From assembly GCF_009914055.1 (NCBI RefSeq), contig NZ_CP028271.1, positions 2,232,001 through 2,296,000 on the forward strand: a DNA stretch of 64,000 bases. The letters run 5' to 3'. The translations under genes and the position numbers were made by a program. The notes under the pieces were generated by a model. That model was not told the DNA's origin. It made no database searches and was given only the letters and a program-made list of their open reading frames with translations. The stretch comes from Mixta intestinalis (GTDB lineage: Bacteria; Pseudomonadota; Gammaproteobacteria; Enterobacterales; Enterobacteriaceae). Positions 52,700 to 61,441 of this stretch are shown piece after piece. Numbering within the stretch: the stretch's first letter is position 1; the number at the start of each line of letters is the position of its first letter.

Positions 52700-53611
52700 T
52701 CAGGCCTCTTGGCTCTCCGCTTCCGTCGGCGAAGGACGATCTTCGCTGTCCTGCAGCGGCGCGGGCAGATTTTGCATTTTCGCCAGCAGGCTCGCCAGTT
52801 TAAAGCGCATTTCCGGGCGACGGATAATCATATCGATCGCACCCTTTTCAATCAGAAATTCGCTGCGCTGGAAGCCCGGCGGCAGCTTTTCGCGCACGGT
52901 CTGCTCGATAACGCGTGGGCCGGCAAAGCCGATCAGCGCTTTCGGTTCCGCCACGTTCAGATCGCCCAGCATCGCGAAGCTGGCGGAGACGCCGCCCATG
53001 GTCGGATCGGTCAACACTGAAATATAGGGCAGACCACGCTCGCGCATTTTCGCCAGCGCGGCGCTGGTTTTCGCCATCTGCATCAGCGACATCAGCGCTT
53101 CCTGCATACGGGCACCGCCACTGGCGGAGAAACAGATCAGCGGGCAGTTATCTTCCAGCGCCTGCTCTACGGCACGCACGAAGCGCGCGCCCACTACCGA
53201 GCCCATGGAGCCGCCCATAAAGGCGAATTCAAACGCGGCGGCAACCACCGGCATGCTGTGCAGCGTGCCTTTCATTACTACCAGCGCATCTTTTTCTTCC
53301 GTCTCTTTCTGCGCCGCAGCCAGACGATCTTTGTACTTTTTCGAGTCGCGGAACTTGAGGACGTCTTTCGGCTCCAGCTCGCTGCCCAGCTCAACCAGCG
53401 TGCCCTGATCTAACAGGCTGTGCAGACGCTCGCGCGCGTGCATACGCATGTGGTGGTCGCATTTAGGACAAACTTCCAGGTTGCGTTCCAGCTCGGCACG
53501 GTAAAGTACCTGTCCGCAGCTGTCGCATTTCGTCCACACCCCTTCAGGGATATTTGCTCTGCGCGACGGGGTAATTGTGCTCTTATTGAGAATTCGTTCA
53601 ATCCAGCTCAT
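52700..53611 (-). CDS. accD: Acetyl-CoA carboxylase carboxyltransferase subunit beta
   Basis: 303 residues. It forms the carboxyltransferase half of acetyl-CoA carboxylase with AccA, making malonyl-CoA for fatty-acid synthesis. The N-terminal four-Cys zinc finger is Cys29/32/48/51 (KCDSCGQVLYRAELERNLEV then CPKC). The crotonase-fold core has CFSASGGARMQEALMSLMQM and PTMGGVSASFAMLGDLNVAE. The C-terminal tail is acidic and variable. A 147-bp gap separates it from dedA upstream. Confidence 0.97.
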   Translation of the reverse strand: MSWIERILNKSTITPSRRANIPEGVWTKCDSCGQVLYRAELERNLEVCPKCDHHMRMHARERLHSLLDQGTLVELGSELEPKDVLKFRDSKKYKDRLAAAQKETEEKDALVVMKGTLHSMPVVAAAFEFAFMGGSMGSVVGARFVRAVEQALEDNCPLICFSASGGARMQEALMSLMQMAKTSAALAKMRERGLPYISVLTDPTMGGVSASFAMLGDLNVAEPKALIGFAGPRVIEQTVREKLPPGFQRSEFLIEKGAIDMIIRRPEMRFKLASLLAKMQNLPAPLQDSEDRPSPTEAESQEA

Positions 53612-53758
53612 TGATGACCTTTCTGTTTGAACCTGGTGAGACCAGTTTTTCTTGTTGCTGCTAAAGCCGTCTTCAGCAGACCATAATTGTTGCTCATTAA
53701 ACCATAACCACTCAGCGCTGTGGATAAAAATCTGGTCATACCCCTGCGCCGTGATGGT

Positions 53759-54421
53759 TTATGGCTGTTTTTGCTGCCGTGCTGCCCGGCGGTGACGCCA
53801 TACTTCAATCACGCCTGGCAGTATTGAAACCACGATAATCGCCACGATCAGCAGTTTCAGGTTTTCCTGCACCATCGGCAATGCGCCGAAAAAGTAGCCC
53901 GCATAGGAGAACAACAGTACCCACAGCAGCGCGCCGGTCACGTTAAACAGCGCAAAATGGCGGTAGGACATATGCCCCATACCGGCGACAAACGGCGCAA
54001 AGGTGCGAACAATCGGCACGAAGCGCGCCAGAATAATCGTTTTTCCGCCGTGACGCTCATAAAAAGCGTGGGTTTTATCCAGATAGCTACGACGAAAAAT
54101 ACGCGAATTCGGGTTGCTGAACAACCTTTCACCAAACAGACGGCCTATCATGTAGTTGACCGCATCGCCCAGCACCGCCGCAATCACCAGCAGCGTCACC
54201 ATCATATGCACGTTCAGATCGTTATCCGGCAGCGCCGCCAGCGCGCCCGCCACAAACAGCAGCGAATCGCCCGGCAGAAACGGCGTAACCACCAGGCCGG
54301 TTTCACAAAACAGAATCAAAAACAGAATGGCATACACCCAAATCCCATACTGCGCTACCAGCTCGGCGAGATGAACATCAATGTGCAGAATAAAATCAAT
54401 AATGAAATGGATGAGCTCCAT
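53759..54421 (-). CDS. dedA: DedA-family membrane protein
   Basis: 220 residues with about five to six hydrophobic segments. DedA proteins act in lipid (undecaprenyl phosphate/phospholipid) flipping and proton-gradient maintenance. Family motifs are present: FCETGLVVTPFLPGDSLLFV (with the conserved acidic residue), the Arg motif RFVPIVRTFAPFVAGMGHMS, and GRLFGERLF. The C-terminus is basic (WRHRRAARQQKQ). It lies 29 bp after truA. Confidence 0.94.
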   Translation of the reverse strand: MELIHFIIDFILHIDVHLAELVAQYGIWVYAILFLILFCETGLVVTPFLPGDSLLFVAGALAALPDNDLNVHMMVTLLVIAAVLGDAVNYMIGRLFGERLFSNPNSRIFRRSYLDKTHAFYERHGGKTIILARFVPIVRTFAPFVAGMGHMSYRHFALFNVTGALLWVLLFSYAGYFFGALPMVQENLKLLIVAIIVVSILPGVIEVWRHRRAARQQKQP

Positions 54422-54450
54422 GACTGTTCCTTAGTGGCAGCGCCTGACTG

Positions 54451-55263
54451 TTAATCTTCAAGAAAAAGTGGCCCCATCGGCGGGGTCGGTAAGGCAAAAC
54501 GCGCCGGATAATCAACGGAGACCAGATACAGCCCCTCCGCCCTTGCCGTCGCGGCTGCCAGCTTACGATCTTTAGCCGCCAGCAATTCAGCCATCCACCC
54601 TTCGGGCTGATTGCCGCAGCCAATTTCTAACAGGCTGCCAACGATATTACGCACCATGTGATGCACAAAGGCGTTCGCCTTGATATCCACCACCACGTAA
54701 GCACCGTGGCGGCTGACGTTCAGATGCATCACATTACGCCACGGCGTACGCGACTGGCACTGCACGGCGCGAAACGAGGTAAAGTCGTTTTCGCCCAGCA
54801 GGCACTGTCCGGCACGATGCATTTTTTCTGCATCCAGCGGGAAGTGAAAGTGCGTAACGCCGCCATGTAAAATCGCCGGACGCAGCCGATGATTATAGAT
54901 AACGTAGCGGTAACGGCGCGCCGTTGCGCTGAAACGTGCATGAAACTCCTCCGGCACCGCCTTCACCCAGCGCACTGCGATATCGTCCGGCAGGTTGGCG
55001 TTGACGCCCAGCGTCCAGGCCGCATCTTTACGTTGCGAAGTAGTTTCAAAATGCACCACCTGCCCGGTGCCATGTACGCCCGCGTCGGTGCGTCCGGCGC
55101 AAAATACCGTTACCTCATGGTTCGCCACCTGCGACAGCGCCTGTTCCAGCCGCGCCTGCACGCTGCGAACCTCCTGCTGCCGCTGCCAGCCGTAGTAGCG
55201 GCTGCCATCATATTCAATGCCCAGCGCCAGTTTATAAGCGTCTGGATTTACCGCCTGCGTCAT
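54451..55263 (-). CDS. truA: tRNA pseudouridine(38-40) synthase
   Basis: 270 residues. It forms pseudouridine at positions 38-40 in the anticodon stem-loop of many tRNAs. The catalytic Asp60 sits in AGRTDAGVHGTGQVVHF. Other blocks are RYVIYNHRLRPA, LLGENDFTSFRAVQCQSRTP and FVHHMVRNIVGSLLEIGCG. The ATG overlaps the usg stop by one base. Confidence 0.97.
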   Translation of the reverse strand: MTQAVNPDAYKLALGIEYDGSRYYGWQRQQEVRSVQARLEQALSQVANHEVTVFCAGRTDAGVHGTGQVVHFETTSQRKDAAWTLGVNANLPDDIAVRWVKAVPEEFHARFSATARRYRYVIYNHRLRPAILHGGVTHFHFPLDAEKMHRAGQCLLGENDFTSFRAVQCQSRTPWRNVMHLNVSRHGAYVVVDIKANAFVHHMVRNIVGSLLEIGCGNQPEGWMAELLAAKDRKLAAATARAEGLYLVSVDYPARFALPTPPMGPLFLED

Positions 55264-56273
55264 CAGTAGAGATACTCCTGAACCAGCTTCTCAGCGGTTT
55301 TTATCGCCATCAGCGCGCCGCCGAAGCGGATATTATCAGCCACCGACCAGAACTGTAGCAGTTCAGGTATGCCGTAATCGTTACGCAAACAACCAACGTT
55401 AAGATTGCTGTTGTCAGAAGCATCGCTGACCTGCGTTGGATAATCATATTCATCCGACAGCACGATTGCGTCGCTACGAGCCAGTTCATCACGCGCCTCT
55501 TCCGCCGACAGCGGACGCAGGCTTTCCAGATACACAATTTGCGCATTGCCATAGAACACCGGTGCCTGCACGCTGCTCACTGCAATCGGCAGCCCTTCAT
55601 CCTGTAACACTTTACGCACCTGATCGACCAGACGCCGCTCGCTGGCTACGCTGCCCGTTTCGTCTGCCAGCTGCGGCAGCAGGTTAAACGCCAGCTGGCG
55701 ACCAAAATAGTGCTCTTCCGCCGGTATACCGTTCAGCAAACGTGCACTCTCGCCCGCCAGGGAATCAACTGCGGCTTTGCCCTGCGACGATACGGAAAGC
55801 AGATTGGTCACCTGCAGTCGGGCCAGACCTGCCTGCTCGATCAACGGCTTGATGGCGCACAGTAACTGGCTGGTCAGACTGTCGGCTACACTAATAATAT
55901 TGCGGTTGCGGTAATCCGCCAGTACCTGCGGGTTGACCTCCGGCACGACCAGCGGCACGTCCGGCTCCAGCGCGAACAAATCGCTGTTGTCGATCACCAG
56001 ACAACCCGCGCTGGCTGCCTCTTCGGCATAGCGCGCCGAAGCCTCGCGTCCGGCGGCGAAAAACGCCAGCTGCGCCTGCGCCCAGTCAAACTCGCTGGCC
56101 TCCTGTACGCGCAGCGATTTTCCGGCAAAGCGTACACTCTCTCCGGCGCTGCGCTCGCTCGCCAGCAGATAAATTTCACCAACCGGGAACTCGCGTTCAG
56201 CCAGCAGCTCCAGTAAAGCGCTCCCCACTGCGCCTGTCGCGCCCAATAGGGCAATGTTCCAGCCGTCAGACAT
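55263..56273 (-). CDS. usg: Usg, aspartate-semialdehyde dehydrogenase-like protein
   Basis: 336 residues with an N-terminal Rossmann fold (NIALLGATGAVGSALLELLA) and the ASADH-family dimerisation domain (GIPAEEHYFGRQLAFNLLP). At the place where true aspartate-semialdehyde dehydrogenases have the catalytic Cys in an NPNC-type motif, this protein reads ISVADSLTSQLL. It therefore lacks the nucleophile, as E. coli Usg does, and its role is unknown. It is coupled to truA downstream and follows pdxB. Confidence 0.93.
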   Translation of the reverse strand: MSDGWNIALLGATGAVGSALLELLAEREFPVGEIYLLASERSAGESVRFAGKSLRVQEASEFDWAQAQLAFFAAGREASARYAEEAASAGCLVIDNSDLFALEPDVPLVVPEVNPQVLADYRNRNIISVADSLTSQLLCAIKPLIEQAGLARLQVTNLLSVSSQGKAAVDSLAGESARLLNGIPAEEHYFGRQLAFNLLPQLADETGSVASERRLVDQVRKVLQDEGLPIAVSSVQAPVFYGNAQIVYLESLRPLSAEEARDELARSDAIVLSDEYDYPTQVSDASDNSNLNVGCLRNDYGIPELLQFWSVADNIRFGGALMAIKTAEKLVQEYLY

Positions 56274-56302
56274 GGTGATTTACTCCAGACAATGACATAA
56301 AA

Positions 56303-56327
56303 ACAGAAGGCGGTGATATTCACCGCC
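56303..56327 (-). terminator. Hairpin after pdxB
   Basis: A perfect 8-bp stem ggcggtga / tcaccgcc (56309-56327) with a TAT loop lies in the pdxB-usg gap, followed on the minus strand by TTCTGTTTTTATG. It is a weak intrinsic terminator or attenuator ahead of usg-truA. Confidence 0.55.
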
Positions 56328-56387
56328 CGTTGATTCAGATTATTCCCCTGCGGTTTTCAACAACCTGGCAACGCAGAAAAATAAGAA

Positions 56388-57521
56388 TTATGCTGGCTGC
56401 CAGACCGCATTAAAGCCCAGCTTTTGCAGCAGCGCCGCCGCTTCCGCATCATCACACTGCACCCGCAGCGATGACCATTCGCGACGTTCCTGATACTGCT
56501 TACGCAGGCGATCAAACTCGCCCGGCTGCCCGGCCACTTTTCGCAGCGGCGCATCATCGCGGCGCACATCATACACCAGATGTGCCAGACGTTTTAGCGT
56601 TGCCTGATCGAGCGCGCCATGAAGAGTGATATGACCAAACTCCGGCGCGGGCAGCAGCGTATCCAGCGCAACCTGCTGCGCCGAGCCGATAAAGCGGGTC
56701 CAGGCTTCAAACACCTGCCTCGTGCCGCGTGCTTTACCCTCCAGCGTATACCCCGCAATATGCGCGGTACCGATGTCAACGCGCTGTAGCAGTTCTACGT
56801 TAAGATCCGGCTCCGGTTCCCAGACGTCCAGCACCACGCTAAGATCGTTACGCTGTTGCAATACCCGCAGCAGCGCAGCGTTATCCACCACCGGGCCACG
56901 ACAGGCGTTGATCAGAATGGCGTTCGGCCGTAAGGCGCGCAGCAACGTTTCGTCCGCCATATGCAGCGTTTTGTAAGGGCCTTCTTTAAACAACGGCGTA
57001 TGGAAAGTCAGCACGTCTGCCTGCGCCACCAGCGTTTCCAGCGGCTGAAAGTCACCTTCATCGCCCCGATCGGCACGCGGCGGATCGCACAGCAACGTTT
57101 TTATTCCCAGCGCTTCCAGCCGCTTTTGCAGACGTCCCCCCACGTTGCCGACGCCAACGATGCCCACGGTACGATCGGTGAGCTGAAAGCCATCGCGCTC
57201 CGCCAGCATCAGCAGCGCAGAGAAAACGTACTCCACTACCGCAATCGCGTTGCAGCCCGGCGCGGCGGAAAAGCCGATACCTGCGCGGGCGAGAAAATCC
57301 TCATCAACATGATCGGTACCGGCGGTAGCGGTGCCGACGAAGCGAATTTTTTTGCCGCTCAGCAGCGTCTCATTAACCTTAGTGACGGAGCGCACCATCA
57401 GCGCGTCGGCGTCATCCAGCGCCGCCGTCGGAATGGGACGGCCGGGCACCGCAACCACCTCACCCGTGCGGCTGAACAGCTCACGAGCGTAGGGCATATT
57501 TTCATCTACCAGAATTTTCAC
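56388..57521 (-). CDS. pdxB: Erythronate-4-phosphate dehydrogenase
   Basis: 377 residues from GTG at 57521, with AGGTAAG upstream. It oxidises 4-phosphoerythronate in the DXP-dependent route to pyridoxal phosphate. The D-2-hydroxyacid dehydrogenase fold is clear: NAD site VGIVGVGNVGGRLQKRLEAL, catalytic Arg in LINACRGPVVDNAALLRVLQ, Glu in LDVWEPEPDL and His in IAGYTLEGKARGT-type HIAGYTLEG. A C-terminal PdxB dimerisation domain follows. It is divergent from the EamA transporter gene. Confidence 0.96.
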   Translation of the reverse strand: MKILVDENMPYARELFSRTGEVVAVPGRPIPTAALDDADALMVRSVTKVNETLLSGKKIRFVGTATAGTDHVDEDFLARAGIGFSAAPGCNAIAVVEYVFSALLMLAERDGFQLTDRTVGIVGVGNVGGRLQKRLEALGIKTLLCDPPRADRGDEGDFQPLETLVAQADVLTFHTPLFKEGPYKTLHMADETLLRALRPNAILINACRGPVVDNAALLRVLQQRNDLSVVLDVWEPEPDLNVELLQRVDIGTAHIAGYTLEGKARGTRQVFEAWTRFIGSAQQVALDTLLPAPEFGHITLHGALDQATLKRLAHLVYDVRRDDAPLRKVAGQPGEFDRLRKQYQERREWSSLRVQCDDAEAAALLQKLGFNAVWQPA

Positions 57522-57703
57522 TGCGACTTACCTGCATCGACGGAAAAGAGTGACTTATGGTGCCACACTCCCTGCGAAAATTCATACCGCCGCGTGCCAG
57601 CGGAAGATCCGCCCCAGCGGGTAAAAATTTTGTTGGATTTTAGCTATCCGCCTGAAAACGGACAAGCGTACACTAGCGCCCTCTGTTTTAAGGCGGGATC
57701 ATC

Positions 57704-58615
57704 ATGAGTTTTCTTTTTCCTCTTTTTGCCGTACTGATCTGGTCGGTTAACGCTATCGTCAGCAAACTTTCGGCTGGCGCTATCGATCCGGCCGCAATCT
57801 CTTTTTATCGCTGGCTGCTGGCACTGTTAGCGCTGACACCATTTGTGCTGCCTGCCGTCTGGCGTAACCGCCGCCAGGTAATGCAGGTATGGTGGAAGCT
57901 GCTGGTGCTGGGATTACTGGGGATGGTGCTTTATCAGTGCCTGACCTACTATGCAGCGCACAGCGTCAGCGCGCTGTTTATGGGGATTCTGAACGCGTTA
58001 ATTCCGCTGCTGACGGTGCTGCTGAGCCTGTTTATACTGCGCCTGGCACCGACGCAGGGTATTCTGCTCGGCACGCTGCTTTCGTTTGCCGGGTTGTTAT
58101 GGCTGGTAAGCCAGGGCGAGCCTGCGCAACTGCTGGCGCACGGGCTGGGAAAAGGTGAACTGATGATGTTTGCCGCTTCCACCTCCTACGCGCTGTATGG
58201 CGTATTGACCAGGCGCTGGGCCATTGATCTGCCCGGCTGGCAGAGCCTTTATATGCAGATTTTCTTCGGCGTACTGCTGCTGATCCCCAACTTCCTGCGC
58301 GCGCCAGACGTCAGTCTGACCACGCAAAATATACCGTTGGTATTGTTCGCCGGTATCCCTGCCTCAATTATCGCTCCTTTCCTGTGGATTCAGGGCGTGT
58401 TGCGTATGGGGGCCAGCACCGCCAGCATTTTTATGAATCTGGTGCCGATTTTTACCGCCGCGATCGCCGTGCTGTTTCTGCATGAAGAGCTACACGGCTA
58501 TCACTTTATCGGCGGCGGCGTCACGCTGCTGGGCGTGATGGTGGCGCAGCGCTTACGTCAGCCGCTATTTAAGCAACGGGCAGAAAAGGTAGCGAAAAAC
58601 GATCCGACCGCCTGA
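57704..58615 (+). CDS. EamA-family (DMT) transporter
   Basis: 303 residues with ten predicted membrane helices as two EamA repeats: FPLFAVLIWSVNAIVSKLSA opens the first, and GKGELMMFAASTSYALYGVL the second. The C-terminal helix is followed by a basic tail. Such drug/metabolite transporters export amino acids or other small molecules; the substrate cannot be told from sequence. It is not part of the E. coli pdxB-flk interval, so it is a lineage-specific addition. It has its own terminator at 58674-58705. Confidence 0.88.
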   Translation: MSFLFPLFAVLIWSVNAIVSKLSAGAIDPAAISFYRWLLALLALTPFVLPAVWRNRRQVMQVWWKLLVLGLLGMVLYQCLTYYAAHSVSALFMGILNALIPLLTVLLSLFILRLAPTQGILLGTLLSFAGLLWLVSQGEPAQLLAHGLGKGELMMFAASTSYALYGVLTRRWAIDLPGWQSLYMQIFFGVLLLIPNFLRAPDVSLTTQNIPLVLFAGIPASIIAPFLWIQGVLRMGASTASIFMNLVPIFTAAIAVLFLHEELHGYHFIGGGVTLLGVMVAQRLRQPLFKQRAEKVAKNDPTA

Positions 58616-58673
58616 GCCAGCTCTGGTGGCCTTATCGCACGGGATGTGAGGCTGACCTCATCACAGAAAAAAC

Positions 58674-58705
58674 GGGGGCAGCGAGGTCGCGCCCCTGGAT
58701 TTTTT
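58674..58705 (+). terminator. Terminator after the EamA gene
   Basis: A composite stem, ggggc / gcccc outside and gcga / tcgc inside (58675-58695), is followed by GGA and six T. It lies 60 bp past the stop codon. Confidence 0.75.
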
Positions 58706-58787
58706 ACGGTCAGGATTGTTATTATGTCGTTCTACTCCACCTTTCCGGTCGGCCCGGATATTGACCCGCCGTTTTAAGGATTCCGCC

Positions 58788-59825
58788 ATGCAACCTCTTA
58801 CTGGCCCAGGCGCGCCTCAGGGCGATCGCACAACTGTAGCTGGCCAGCCTTCTCGCGGCGGTACGCCAGGCGAGCAGCCGCTTTCTCCGGCTCAGCGTAC
58901 CACGCTGGAACGGCTGATTGTGCGCATTATGTCGCTCAGCCCGCTGAAGGCACCGGAGCTGTGGGCCGGATTGCGCCATGAGGTTGGGGTAAAAAATGAT
59001 GCGGAGCTGCAATCGCGTCACTTTCCTGCCGCCGAAAATTTTCTCAACGGCAGGCTGACGCAGGTACAGAATAACCACGCCACGCGCCAGCTATTGCAGC
59101 AGCTGACCGAGCTGCTGCCGCAGGGCAATAATCGCCAGGCGGTAAGCGATTTTATTCGCCAGCAGTTCGGGCATACCGTGCTGAGTTCACTGTCGCCGGA
59201 TCAGCTGCGCCAGGTGCTGACCGTACTGCAAAACGGTCAGATGACCATTCCGCAACCGCAGCTGAGCCGCAACAGCGATCGCACCCTGCTGCCCGCAGAG
59301 CATCAGACGCTGAATCAGCAGGTGGTGAAGCTGGTTGCCGTAACCGGCGAGCAGCCTTCCTCAATCTGGGCCTCTGCTCTGAAGCTGATCGGCCTGAAAA
59401 GCGGCGATCCGATCCCTTCACGCCATTTTCCACTGTTGACCCAGTATTTACAGGTACGCCAGACGCTGAGCCAGCAGCATGCGCCTACGCTACAGATGCT
59501 GGAGGCGGCGCTGAAACACCCGCCGGATCGCGCCGAGCAGCAGATGCTGGAAGATCACAGCCAGCAGCGCTTTCAGGCAACGCCGCAGACGGTACTTACC
59601 GCCGCGCAGGCGCAGGATCTTCTGAACCTGCTCTTTTCCCGCCGCGCTGAACGCCTTAGCGAAAGCGATACGCCACGCGCCGCCAGCGATATTAACCCGC
59701 AGCCGATTTACAACCCGCTGGTCGCCTGGCTGCCGACGCCGTTGCGTCCGCTGGCCGGTAAGCCGGTGCTGGCACTGTTTATCGCCATGCTGGTGATTGC
59801 CCTGCTGGTTTGGCTGCTGGCGTAA
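58788..59825 (+). CDS. flk: Flagellar biogenesis regulator Flk
   Basis: 345 residues from ATG at 58788 (MQPLTGPGAPQG), with AAGGA seven bases upstream; the frame is open 24 codons earlier without homology. It is a mostly cytoplasmic, Gln/Pro-rich protein with a single C-terminal membrane anchor (PVLALFIAMLVIALLVWLLA). In E. coli and Salmonella it modulates flagellar export-specificity switching. It matches in blocks: SRHFPAAENFLNGRL, QGNNRQAVSDFIRQQFG, SPDQLRQVLTVLQNGQMTIP and LLPAEHQTLNQQV. Overall divergence is high, as is usual for Flk. Confidence 0.92.
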   Translation: MQPLTGPGAPQGDRTTVAGQPSRGGTPGEQPLSPAQRTTLERLIVRIMSLSPLKAPELWAGLRHEVGVKNDAELQSRHFPAAENFLNGRLTQVQNNHATRQLLQQLTELLPQGNNRQAVSDFIRQQFGHTVLSSLSPDQLRQVLTVLQNGQMTIPQPQLSRNSDRTLLPAEHQTLNQQVVKLVAVTGEQPSSIWASALKLIGLKSGDPIPSRHFPLLTQYLQVRQTLSQQHAPTLQMLEAALKHPPDRAEQQMLEDHSQQRFQATPQTVLTAAQAQDLLNLLFSRRAERLSESDTPRAASDINPQPIYNPLVAWLPTPLRPLAGKPVLALFIAMLVIALLVWLLA

Positions 59826-59935
59826 ATCAGCAGCCACATTCAGGCAATTTGTGCTGGCGTGGCCATTCGCCCGGCTTTTCAGCGCCATATCGTGATGCAG
59901 GAAGGGAGCGGCGTAAACAAACTCGCGTTGCTGTT

Positions 59936-61111
59936 TTAAGCCGCTTTCTTCATCAGTAACGTCAACAGAATGCCGAGCGCGGCACAGGCGGCAGCGGCGA
60001 GGTAAACTGAGCCATAGCCCAGCGAGGTTGCCAGCAGGCCGGTTAGCGGGCCGGTAACGCCGTAGGCGATATCCTGAAAGGCGGCAAAACCGCCCAGCGC
60101 CGTGCCGCGTACCTGTGGTGCTACCCGTTTAACCACTTCCACCCCAAGCGCCGGAAAGACCAGCGAACAGCCGCAGCCGGTTAACGCCGCTCCGGCCAGC
60201 GCCATCCAGCCGTTGCTGGAAAATCCCAGCAGCAGCAGGCCTGCAACTTCAACCAGCAGCGAAATCACCGCCACGCGCGTACCGCCCAGCCGATCCGGCA
60301 GCGCACCAAAGAAGATACGTACCATGACAAAAGCGCAGCCAAAGGCGCTCAATGCAAAACCGGCATTGCCCCAGTGACGCTCGGCAAACCACAGTGAGGT
60401 AAAGGTACCAATTGCCGCAAAGCCGACGCCCTGCAAGGCCAGCGCGCTGCCGGGCGATAGAATTTGCCCCACCACGCGCCATAGCGAAGGACGTTCGCCG
60501 CCCTGCACCGGTACCGCACGAATCCAGCAGTTGAGCGCCAGCGAAATCAGCGGCATCACCAGCGCTACCGCGCCAAGACCGGTAAATCCCCAGCGTGCAT
60601 AGATCAGCAGCCCCAGCGGCGCACCCGCCGCCAGCGCGCCGTAAATCGCCATACCGTTCCAGGACATTACCAGGCCAGAACGACGCGGTCCTACCAGCCC
60701 CAGCCCCCAGGTAAGATTGCCGGTCAGCAACAGGCTTTCACCAAAGCCTAACAGCAGTCGTCCCACCACCAGCAACGCAAACTTTCCCGCTGCCACCAGC
60801 GGCAGCTGCGCCGCCAGCAGGTAGGCGACACCTACCAGCACAATCGCCATCATGCCCTGCTGTGTGGTGATCTTGGCACCGTGCCGATCGGCGCGCCTGC
60901 CAGCCAGACCACGCGTCAGCAGCGTGGCAAGAAACTGAATACCGACGGCAATACCTACCATTAAATTGCTGTAACCCAGCTGCTGATGAACAAACAGCGG
61001 TATAACGGGCAAAGCCAGCCCGGCGGTCAAATAGGTTAAAAAGACCGCAAATGAGGTACAGGCGATAAGCCCTGTCGCTTTTCTCGATGTGTTGATTGTC
61101 GTTTCAGACAT
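59936..61111 (-). CDS. yfcJ: Major facilitator superfamily transporter YfcJ
   Basis: 391 residues with 12 membrane helices. The motif-A-type loop between helices 2 and 3 is GRRADRHGAK, and the equivalent loop in the second half is FGALPDRLGGTRV. Length and position (flk-yfcJ-fabB) match E. coli YfcJ, a UPF0226 MFS protein possibly exporting sugars (arabinose-like efflux). The substrate is unproven. It converges with flk and is co-directional with fabB, 330 bp downstream of it. Confidence 0.9.
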   Translation of the reverse strand: MSETTINTSRKATGLIACTSFAVFLTYLTAGLALPVIPLFVHQQLGYSNLMVGIAVGIQFLATLLTRGLAGRRADRHGAKITTQQGMMAIVLVGVAYLLAAQLPLVAAGKFALLVVGRLLLGFGESLLLTGNLTWGLGLVGPRRSGLVMSWNGMAIYGALAAGAPLGLLIYARWGFTGLGAVALVMPLISLALNCWIRAVPVQGGERPSLWRVVGQILSPGSALALQGVGFAAIGTFTSLWFAERHWGNAGFALSAFGCAFVMVRIFFGALPDRLGGTRVAVISLLVEVAGLLLLGFSSNGWMALAGAALTGCGCSLVFPALGVEVVKRVAPQVRGTALGGFAAFQDIAYGVTGPLTGLLATSLGYGSVYLAAAACAALGILLTLLMKKAA

Positions 61112-61400
61112 TCGTCACGGTTCTCCTGCTATTGCGGGCGCACGTCAGCCGCGCGCCCTTAATGCCCGGCATTAGTTGCCGAACCGGGTGCGTTGATTAA
61201 CGTGAACGCTTACGCAACATCATGACGATGATGTTAATTAAAAGAAAAAACCACGTTAAAAAATAGGGTGTCTGCCAGCAGACGGCAGGAGTGTAATAGA
61301 AGTGACCGGAAGCACCAACAGAACCGGACGCTTTTTACCCTGCTGAGGGAAAAATGCGCACTGTTGAACAAAAATCAGCTCCAGCACGTAACGCAGACAC
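61112..61400. other. yfcJ upstream region
   Basis: About 290 bp between yfcJ and the fabB terminator, with no gene. It contains a perfect dyad aacatcat-gacg-atgatgtt (61216-61235) about 105 bp before the yfcJ start, a possible regulator site. No other structure was seen. Confidence 0.45.
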
Positions 61401-61425
61401 AAAAAAGCCCGGCGCAGGCCGGGCT
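61401..61425 (-). terminator. fabB terminator
   Basis: An 8-bp stem agcccggc / gccgggct (61406-61425) with a GCAG loop is followed on the minus strand by six U. It begins 16 bases after the fabB stop. Confidence 0.9.
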
Positions 61426-61441
61426 GATATTAACGCTGCGC

